The notes beneath the pieces are model-generated. The model was not told where the DNA came from. It worked only from the letters and a program-made list of their open reading frames with translations, and did not search any database. The translations under genes were made by a program, and so were the position numbers. Shown one piece after another: positions 1 through 5,328 of a DNA stretch of 6,468 nucleotides (the stretch's first letter is position 1; the number at the start of each line of letters is the position of its first letter). The DNA comes from Chitinophagales bacterium (lineage in GTDB: Bacteria > Bacteroidota > Bacteroidia > Chitinophagales > BACL12): contig JACMJP010000168.1 in NCBI GenBank assembly GCA_014380545.1, forward strand, positions 1-6,468, written 5' to 3'.

Positions 1-412
1 GAATTAAACTCAGCAAATCAATACTTCTTTCAACTACTAAAGTACCAAGGCTTTTATCAAACGGAATTTTTTCATAGCGTTGTAGAATTCCGCATCTTGT
101 TACTTCGCCCAGTCTTGGTATCGCCATGTTCACAAGATAACCAATCATTACACTATAAAAAGTTGTCAATAACCTTGGGCTTTTACCAAGCGGTTCAAGC
201 ATCATTTTCCATTTTACTGCTCTTAATACATGGCTTAAAATTCCTATCGCAACACTCAACAAAACCCACCAGTAATTTGCATGCAGAAAAGATTCTTTTA
301 TTTCGGCTTTCTGATCCTCGTCAACATTGCGCATAATGAGCCACAATAAAAAAATACCAAAGCCCAGAAAGACTATGAATTTAAAAATATTGAAAAAGAG
401 TTTCTTGCTCAC
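1..412 (-). CDS. Flippase-like LPG-synthase-TM family membrane protein, N-terminal part (cut by window edge)
   Basis: This is the first 137 codons of an integral membrane protein related to the transmembrane domain of lysylphosphatidylglycerol synthase (UPF0104/AglD-like). I translated it by hand from the minus strand. Hydrophobic segments lie at about residues 8-28 and 46-62. The family hallmark GYLVNMAIPRLGEVTR is at 91-106, preceded by the basic HVLRAVKWKMMLEP stretch at 61-74. The start is GTG at 412: the codon just before it (415-413) is an in-frame TAA, and the next ATG (codon 27) would remove the first membrane segment. It lies 3 bases after panD and is probably co-transcribed with it. 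The MprF synthase domain is a separate module; stand-alone members like this are mostly uncharacterised, so no substrate is assigned. The C-terminus lies outside the window. Confidence 0.9.
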   Translation of the reverse strand, partial: MSKKLFFNIFKFIVFLGFGIFLLWLIMRNVDEDQKAEIKESFLHANYWWVLLSVAIGILSHVLRAVKWKMMLEPLGKSPRLLTTFYSVMIGYLVNMAIPRLGEVTRCGILQRYEKIPFDKSLGTLVVERSIDLLSLI

Positions 413-415
413 TTA

Positions 416-766
416 TCAGGAGAGAGAGTTTGTATTGCTGTCAGGAAAAATAACTTTTGGCTTAAACTTTTTCGCTTGTTCAAAATCCATAGAAGCATAA
501 CTGCAGATAATTACTAGATCACCCGGTTCCACTTTTCTTGCAGCAGGTCCGTTCATGCAAATAACTCCACTGCCCCGTTCACCGGTTATCACATACGTTT
601 CAAGCCGCTCACCATTTGCAATATTCAGCACCTGCACCTTTTCATTTTCAATCAGGTTAGCTGCGTCCATCAGGTCCTGGTCAATAGTTATACTTCCAAT
701 GTAATTCAAATTAGCTTCCGTAACCCGCACACGGTGAATCTTACTTTTTAAAACTTCTATATTCAT
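416..766 (-). CDS. panD: Aspartate 1-decarboxylase, pyruvoyl-dependent (PanD)
   Basis: PanD converts L-aspartate to beta-alanine and CO2 in the cytoplasm, supplying the beta-alanine half of pantothenate. The 116-residue product fits the family (E. coli about 126). The self-cleavage site is present as Y22-I-G24-S25: cutting between Gly24 and Ser25 gives a short beta chain and an alpha chain whose Ser25 becomes the pyruvoyl cofactor. Other family positions are retained: K9, H11, R54, T57, Y58 and the N72-G73 region. The start is the ATG at 766, because homologues begin with this MNIEVLKSKIHRV-type sequence. The frame stays open to an ATG at 940, but the extra 58 residues are not PanD-like and would span the promoter. 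It lies 3 bases upstream of the flippase-like gene, and a -7 promoter element sits 7 bases before the start. Its partner panC is about 2.7 kb away instead of adjacent. Confidence 0.97.
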   Translation of the reverse strand: MNIEVLKSKIHRVRVTEANLNYIGSITIDQDLMDAANLIENEKVQVLNIANGERLETYVITGERGSGVICMNGPAARKVEPGDLVIICSYASMDFEQAKKFKPKVIFPDSNTNSLS

Positions 767-773
767 AGTGGGG

Positions 774-781
774 CAAAGGTA
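774..781 (-). promoter_or_regulatory. Bacteroidota -7 promoter element (TACCTTTG) for panD
   Basis: On the minus strand TACCTTTG matches the Bacteroidota -7 consensus TAnnTTTG exactly. Only 7 bases separate it from the panD ATG, so transcription would begin at or within a few bases of the start codon, giving a leaderless or nearly leaderless mRNA. I see no TTG at the usual -33 distance. The element supports the ATG at 766 over the longer upstream frame. Confidence 0.6.
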
Positions 782-877
782 AATGTTCCTGTGAAATGAT
801 GGGTGGAAAGAAGAATACCCTTTCAGATTCTGCCAATATATAATGGAAGTGTACCTAGACTTATTGAAATAAAAAAC

Positions 878-885
878 TAACTTTA
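878..885 (+). promoter_or_regulatory. Possible -7 element (TAACTTTA) for the T9SS secreted protein gene
   Basis: TAACTTTA differs from TAnnTTTG only in its last base and lies 26 bases before the ATG at 912, leaving a short 5' leader. The nearest upstream TTG (864-866) is too close to be a proper -33 box. This is a weak candidate, the best I see on the plus strand of the 767-911 spacer. Confidence 0.25.
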
Positions 886-911
886 TATAACTATGATCAA
901 AACTTACTCTT

Positions 912-3452
912 ATGAAAATGAAAACTCTTCCACTCTTCATTATTTCCTTCCTTATTTATTTTAATACAAATGCACAAACAGGTTATTTTACTTTTGATGA
1001 TCTGGATGGAGATTCAGAGGGATGGGCGATAAAGCCTTCAAATGATAGTAATATTATTGCGGTATTTGGCGACCTTGACAACTTAACTATTAAAAAAATA
1101 ACTGCAGAGGGTAACGAAATATGGAGTACATCAATTGAGGATGGTTTGTATAATCATGATTTTTATGCACATGAATTATTTTGCATACCTGAATCCGGGT
1201 ATTATTATTTTACAACTTATGCATACTTTCATTTTTCAGAAGATGGCGAACTCATATCTCAAATTGAATACTCGCTGACTGATTTGGGATATACTGAAGA
1301 GGATTTTGAAGGTGATATTATTTACTTTACAGATGTTTGTTTTGCTGATTCAACGTTTCATGCATTATCCGAACAAATGAATCCGGCCCATGATACTACA
1401 TATTATACGATTACTGAAATTGATTTAAACGGGAATGTAAACTTTTCAAGGAAGTATTACCCAGGGCAGGGAGCATATATCCTTTTCAGTAATAATACTT
1501 TTGTAGATGGATTTGATTATGTTTTTTATAATATTTATGATAGCTCTACCATACAAAGAGTAGATAAAATAAATGCTTCATCAGGAGAAATTGAAACTTC
1601 GCTCTTAACTGATGATATGGATTTCAGAAACATATTACAACAAAACGATGGCATTATTTATTATGGTGTTTATTTATACTCCGGAGGTGATTTACATAGC
1701 TATTTGAAAAAGATAAATAATGCAGGTGAAGCTATATGGAGCAATGAAAATATTACTGATCTGGGGTATGAAACTAACTACCCTAATCTTTCTGAAATGA
1801 TTGAGCTTGGCAGTGGTAATTTACTTGGTCTGGTAAGTTTCGCAGTTCCTTTTGGAACAGACACTACCTACCATTCTTTGCAATTATTTTCCTCAGATGG
1901 AGATTTGATGTATGCTACTCAACAATTTAAAGTAACGCTCAGTAGTAATCCTTTTAATTTTTCAAATATTCATTCAATGACATTGATTGAAGAAAATATT
2001 GTTGGCTTTGTGGGACATGATATGAATGATAAAGCATTTGTTTTGCTCACAGATACATTAGGAAATTATTATCATGTAAACCTCACAGGCCAATTATACA
2101 ATGATGCAAACGGAAATAATACATTTGATACAGGGGAAACTGTATATCCCGGTCAGTTAATAAAATCAGAACCGATCAACTATTATGCAATGACTAATGC
2201 TGAAGGAAAATATAATTTGCTATTAGGTAATGACGGAGCGTATGAGATTTATACAGATTCAATTCCTTATTGGGATATTATTGATCCTTCAGATCATTAT
2301 AGTTTTATAGCAGACACTACCATTACCGGAGATACTTTATCAGGTTACGATTTCAGATATGACTATACAATTCCCGTACATGATGTATCCATCTCAGTTT
2401 ATCAAGGCAATATTGCCCCGGGATTTGAAAGCTATAATTCTGTAATAATTAAGAATAATGGGAATCAGTATGATGAAGAAGGTACGATTGAATTGCATTA
2501 TCCTTCTATTTTATATGATCCTATAGCCATCCCTGATTATTTTTCACATGTTGATACAATCATTACCTGGAATTATACTGAGCTTGATCCTCATGAAACA
2601 CAAACATTTGATGTAAACTATGTTGCTGAAATATCATTATATTTAATTGGTGAAACGGTATTAACTATAGGTGACGTAACTACAGATGATATTGAAATTG
2701 ATACAACAAATAATAGCGAAATTATTTATACCATAATTACTTCATCCTTTGACCCCAACCACAAATTAGTTTCTCCAACAGGTGAAGGTACAAATGGAAA
2801 TATAGATGATGAAACAGAATACCTGACCTACACAATTGAATTTCAAAATACCGGAACAGCAGAAGCGCATTTCATTAATATTTATGATACGCTCGATTCT
2901 GAATTAGATATTGAAAGTATAGAAATGGTTTCGGCAAGTCATAACTATGTTTTGCATTTAACTGCTCCAAATATTTTACGCTGGGAATTTGATTCTATCT
3001 TTTTACCTGACAGCACAACAGATATTTTGGGAAGTATGGGGTATTTAAAATTTCGTATTAAAATAAAGAATGATGCAATGATTGGTGATGTAATTGAAAA
3101 TAGTGCAGCAATTTATTTCGACTATAATCCTGCTGTAATTACAAACACAACAAAAAATACTTTAATACAAATAACCAATATAACTGAACTGGAATCTAGC
3201 ACACAAATAAAACTTTATCCAAATCCTGTTTCAAAATATCTCACAATTAATTTTACTAATATAATTAACGGAGAAATATATTTTATCATTTCTGATTTAA
3301 GTGGAAGAATAATGATGAGTGAAATGATCGCAGCAAATAGAAATTCATCTACAATTGACATCTCAAAACTTGTAACAGGGTTTTATTATTGTACCGTTTA
3401 CAACAAATCAAAAAACAAAATTGAAGTTGCGAAATTTGAGGTTTTAAGATAA
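912..3452 (+). CDS. Large secreted modular protein with T9SS type A sorting domain
   Basis: The 846-residue product looks like a secreted or cell-surface protein exported by Sec and then the type IX system. Residues 1-21 form a signal peptide, probably cut before Q22. Residues about 24-388 resemble a beta-propeller: a short turn motif recurs at 65-71, 109-116, 171-179, 269-277, 327-335 and 381-389 (for example AEGNEIW, NNAGEAIWS). Residues about 389-485 look like an SdrD-B/carboxypeptidase-regulatory domain opening with a Ca-loop-like DANGNNTFDTGE (398-409). Residues about 486-605 look Ig-like or CARDB-like. Residues about 613-750 match the DUF7619/DUF11-type domain (FDPNHKLVSPTGEG, YTIEFQNTGTAEA, AAIYFDYNPAVITNT). 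The T9SS type A sorting domain is at 767-846 (KLYPNPVSKYLTINF, ISDLSGRIM, GFYYCTVY). No enzymatic motif is seen; adhesion or a surface scaffold is a guess. ATG 918 is an equally possible start. The gene is AT-rich (10 G/C in 3241-3300) and separates panC from panD. Confidence 0.93.
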   Translation: MKMKTLPLFIISFLIYFNTNAQTGYFTFDDLDGDSEGWAIKPSNDSNIIAVFGDLDNLTIKKITAEGNEIWSTSIEDGLYNHDFYAHELFCIPESGYYYFTTYAYFHFSEDGELISQIEYSLTDLGYTEEDFEGDIIYFTDVCFADSTFHALSEQMNPAHDTTYYTITEIDLNGNVNFSRKYYPGQGAYILFSNNTFVDGFDYVFYNIYDSSTIQRVDKINASSGEIETSLLTDDMDFRNILQQNDGIIYYGVYLYSGGDLHSYLKKINNAGEAIWSNENITDLGYETNYPNLSEMIELGSGNLLGLVSFAVPFGTDTTYHSLQLFSSDGDLMYATQQFKVTLSSNPFNFSNIHSMTLIEENIVGFVGHDMNDKAFVLLTDTLGNYYHVNLTGQLYNDANGNNTFDTGETVYPGQLIKSEPINYYAMTNAEGKYNLLLGNDGAYEIYTDSIPYWDIIDPSDHYSFIADTTITGDTLSGYDFRYDYTIPVHDVSISVYQGNIAPGFESYNSVIIKNNGNQYDEEGTIELHYPSILYDPIAIPDYFSHVDTIITWNYTELDPHETQTFDVNYVAEISLYLIGETVLTIGDVTTDDIEIDTTNNSEIIYTIITSSFDPNHKLVSPTGEGTNGNIDDETEYLTYTIEFQNTGTAEAHFINIYDTLDSELDIESIEMVSASHNYVLHLTAPNILRWEFDSIFLPDSTTDILGSMGYLKFRIKIKNDAMIGDVIENSAAIYFDYNPAVITNTTKNTLIQITNITELESSTQIKLYPNPVSKYLTINFTNIINGEIYFIISDLSGRIMMSEMIAANRNSSTIDISKLVTGFYYCTVYNKSKNKIEVAKFEVLR

Positions 3453-3470
3453 ATATTCATTAATCTTTTT

Positions 3471-3503
3471 AAAAGTTGTTGATTGTGAGATCGCAACTTT
3501 TTT
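3471..3503. terminator. Hairpin terminator between the convergent T9SS gene and panC
   Basis: AAAAGTTG (3471-3478) pairs perfectly with CAACTTTT (3494-3501) around a 15-base loop that can add a small GAT/ATC stem. On the plus strand the stem runs into a T tract (3498-3503), so it fits an intrinsic terminator for the gene ending at 3452. Read on the minus strand it is followed by only about four T, so it may also stop panC transcripts, less strongly. The stem is AT-rich and not very stable. Confidence 0.65.
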
Positions 3504-3511
3504 ATTTCATT

Positions 3512-4351
3512 TTAGACAACCACATTATCCAGTAACCTCACTCCACCTGCGATAACGGAAGTAACAATTACAATTTCCTTTGTATCAATTTTTATTTCGC
3601 TTAAGTTTTCAGCATTTAGTATTTCAAAATAATCAACTTCAAAATCATCTAACGCATTCATTGCATCAAAACAGGAAGTTTCAATTTCAGCAAATGGTAA
3701 TATCTTAATAAGAGAAGCTGCATAGTTTAATGTCGCATAAATAATTCCGGCTTTAAATCGTAATTCACTACTCAGCCTGCTGTTCCGGCTGCTCATCGCC
3801 AAACCATTTTCTTCTCTTATAATCGGGCATTTTTTTACTTCAATATTTAATCGTTGTGTTTCAACTAATTTTTTAAGAATAATATATTGCTGATAATCTT
3901 TCTGCCCCAGAAATAAAATATTTGGCTGCACAATTTCAAGAAGTATTTTAACAACCTGCGCTACGCCGGCAAAATGTCCGGGTCTTGATGCACCTTCAAG
4001 CATATTTTCCAAAGCACCGAAATCAAATTTGTTTGTGATTGTTTTGCCATAAGGGTATATATCTTTTTCATCAGGTAAATACAGGATATCACAACCAGCA
4101 TCCTGCAGCATTTTTATATCCTCTTCAACAGGCCTGGGATATTTCTCCAGATCTTTCGCATCGGTAAACTGGGTTGGATTCACGAATATGCTACAGACAA
4201 CCACATCACAATCAGCTTTTGCCCTTACAATTAAAGAAATATGACCTTCATGCAGTGCTCCCATGGTAGGGACAAAGCCAATGGTTTTGCCGTTACTTTT
4301 CAACTGACTTATTGCAGGAGTAAGGGCAGAGCGGTTTTTTATGATCTGCAT
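3512..4351 (-). CDS. panC: Pantothenate synthetase (pantoate--beta-alanine ligase, PanC)
   Basis: PanC condenses D-pantoate with beta-alanine, using ATP and forming AMP and PPi by way of pantoyl adenylate, to make pantothenate in the cytoplasm. The 279-residue product has the usual family length. Seen in order: PTMGALHEGH at 28-37 (HIGH-type nucleotide-binding motif with H34 and H37), SIFVNPTQF at 54-62, RPGHFAGVAQVV at 123-134 (pantoate/ATP pocket), GQKDYQQ at 149-155 with the catalytic-type K151, and AMSSRN at 185-190 (KMSKS-like, with S187/S188 and R189). The C-terminal dimer domain ends in RLLDN. I chose the ATG at 4351 because homologues start at this MQIIKNRSAL-like sequence. An in-frame ATG at 4375 would add 8 residues and place a promoter-like element inside the gene. 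It is divergent from the GT5-like gene, and its usual neighbour panD is displaced by the T9SS gene. Confidence 0.96.
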   Translation of the reverse strand: MQIIKNRSALTPAISQLKSNGKTIGFVPTMGALHEGHISLIVRAKADCDVVVCSIFVNPTQFTDAKDLEKYPRPVEEDIKMLQDAGCDILYLPDEKDIYPYGKTITNKFDFGALENMLEGASRPGHFAGVAQVVKILLEIVQPNILFLGQKDYQQYIILKKLVETQRLNIEVKKCPIIREENGLAMSSRNSRLSSELRFKAGIIYATLNYAASLIKILPFAEIETSCFDAMNALDDFEVDYFEILNAENLSEIKIDTKEIVIVTSVIAGGVRLLDNVVV

Positions 4352-4359
4352 CTGAAGGG

Positions 4360-4367
4360 TAAAAATA
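4360..4367 (-). promoter_or_regulatory. Probable -7 element (TATTTTTA) for panC
   Basis: On the minus strand TATTTTTA differs from TAnnTTTG only at the last base and ends 8 bases before the panC ATG at 4351. This nearly repeats the spacing at panD (7 bases), again implying a very short or absent leader. It overlaps the first codons of the alternative start at 4375 and so argues against that start. No -33 TTG is evident. Confidence 0.4.
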
Positions 4368-4399
4368 ACTTGCATAATTAAATTCTCAGTTGTATGTTG

Positions 4400-4407
4400 T
4401 ATTTTTG
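4400..4407 (+). promoter_or_regulatory. -7 promoter element (TATTTTTG) for the GT5-like/DUF4270 pair
   Basis: TATTTTTG fits the Bacteroidota TAnnTTTG consensus exactly. The nearest plausible TTG upstream (4370-4372) is 27 bases away, further than the usual spacing. Transcription from here would leave a leader of about 75 bases before the ATG at 4489, unlike the near-leaderless arrangement at panD and panC. Confidence 0.5.
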
Positions 4408-4410
4408 TGT

Positions 4411-4427
4411 CCCGATTTAAAATCAGG
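4411..4427. other. 17-base near-palindrome at the predicted transcription start
   Basis: CCCGATTT (4411-4418) and AAATCAGG (4420-4427) are inverted repeats with one C/A mismatch around a central A. The site begins 3 bases after the -7 element, so it covers the expected transcription start of the GT5-like gene. The spacing suits a protein-binding operator better than an RNA hairpin, since the centre is a single base. No regulator is identifiable, and chance is possible in AT-rich DNA. Confidence 0.3.
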
Positions 4428-4446
4428 AACAGGCAAAATTAAAATT

Positions 4447-4469
4447 CTGTAGCTAACCAACTCCTACAG
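4447..4469 (+). other. Small inverted repeat in the leader of the GT5-like gene
   Basis: CTGTAG (4447-4452) and CTACAG (4464-4469) could form a 6-bp stem with an 11-base loop in the predicted 5' leader, ending 19 bases before the ATG at 4489. There is no T tract after it, so it is not an attenuator-type terminator. It matches no riboswitch that I recognise. Confidence 0.25.
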
Positions 4470-4488
4470 TACAAATCAAAAAACATCT

Positions 4489-5295
4489 ATGGGAAAAAAA
4501 AGGGTTCTGATCGTTACGCAGGAAATGACACCGTATTTGAACGGTACCGAAATGAGTGAAGTAGCCAATGCACTCCCACAATATATGGCAAATAAGGGTA
4601 ATGAATTACGGGTGCTGATGCCCCGGTATGGAGTTATTAATGAACGCCGCCACAGGCTGCATGAAGTAGTTCGCCTTAGTGGTATGAATATTATTTTAAA
4701 TGATGATGATTATCCGCTCATAATTAAAGTGGCATCTCTGCCAGGGGCAAGAATGCAGGTTTATTTTCTTGATAATGAAGATCTCTTCAAGCGGAAGTTT
4801 GTTTTTCATGATGAGGAAAATAAATTTTATGAAGATAATGCTGAACGCATGGTATTTTTCTGCCGTGCAGTTTTAGAAACTGTAAAAAAATTCCAGTGGG
4901 CACCTGATATTATTCATTGCCATGGCTGGATGACTTCTATGATACCCATGTTCCTGAAAACGGCTTATGCGCAGGAGCCGGTTTTCCAAAATTCAAAAGT
5001 TGTTTTCTCTGTATATAAGAGTGCATTTGAAGAAAAATTATCGCAGCAAATTATTCTTGATAAAGCTGTGATGGCAAACGTAGTCTCTAAAGAGCATATA
5101 AATGATTTTAAAGATTTCACAAATGCAGGTGTAAATAAAGGCGGTGCTAAATATGCAGATGCTGTTGTAATCGGCAGCCCGGATCTTGACAAAGACGTTG
5201 CAAAATTTGTGAAAGGATTAACAGTTCCGGTGCTTGAATATGTAACCGGTGAAGATGCATTAAGTAAATATGCTGCATTCTACGAAACTATCTAA
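4489..5295 (+). CDS. Stand-alone GT5 N-terminal domain (half glycogen/starch synthase-like protein)
   Basis: The 268-residue protein matches only the N-terminal Rossmann domain of GT5 glycogen/starch synthases, which are normally about 470-490 residues. Clear family signatures are VLIVTQEMTPY (6-16), VANALPQYMANKGNELRVLM (25-44) with PRYG (45-48), VYFLDNEDLF (91-100), YEDNAERMVFFCRAVLE (114-130), DIIHCHGWMTS (140-150) and KYADAVVIGSP (221-231). Two active-site motifs are lost in place: the ADP-glucose-binding KTGGL aligns with NGTEM (18-22), and HDWH aligns with HGWM (145-148). The C-terminal GT-B domain that carries the other substrate residues is absent, and the frame ends normally with TAA, so this does not look like a recent truncation. 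Annotation pipelines usually call it glycogen/starch synthase; I doubt that it synthesises glucan. There is no Shine-Dalgarno, only an A-rich leader. The DUF4270 gene follows after 33 bases and is probably co-transcribed. Confidence 0.88.
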   Translation: MGKKRVLIVTQEMTPYLNGTEMSEVANALPQYMANKGNELRVLMPRYGVINERRHRLHEVVRLSGMNIILNDDDYPLIIKVASLPGARMQVYFLDNEDLFKRKFVFHDEENKFYEDNAERMVFFCRAVLETVKKFQWAPDIIHCHGWMTSMIPMFLKTAYAQEPVFQNSKVVFSVYKSAFEEKLSQQIILDKAVMANVVSKEHINDFKDFTNAGVNKGGAKYADAVVIGSPDLDKDVAKFVKGLTVPVLEYVTGEDALSKYAAFYETI

Positions 5296-5328
5296 CAATA
5301 AACTATTCTTTTCAGCGATATAAAGGCA

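Noticed and set aside
97..336. 79-codon open frame on the plus strand
   Set aside because: It lies wholly antisense to the flippase-like gene, whose minus-strand translation gives a clear family motif. The plus-strand product has no recognisable domain.
864..866. TTG as a -33 box for the gene at 912
   Set aside because: Only 11 bases separate it from the candidate -7 element at 878-885, far short of the usual spacing of about 17-23 bases.
767..940. N-terminal extension of panD to an ATG at 940
   Set aside because: The added 58 residues are unlike any PanD, would overlap the start of the T9SS gene at 912, and would span an exact TAnnTTTG promoter element.
4352..4375. Longer panC start at 4375
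   Set aside because: The extra 8 residues are not seen in typical PanC, and the -7-like element at 4360-4367 would lie inside the coding region. It cannot be fully excluded.
4965..5192. 75-codon open frame on the minus strand
   Set aside because: It is antisense to the well-supported GT5-like gene, and its product has no recognisable features.
4489..5295. GT5-like gene as a frameshifted or recently truncated full-length glycogen synthase
   Set aside because: No C-terminal GT-B sequence follows: the next 33 bases lead straight into a DUF4270 gene, the frame is clean, and half-size homologues are common in Bacteroidota as far as I recall.
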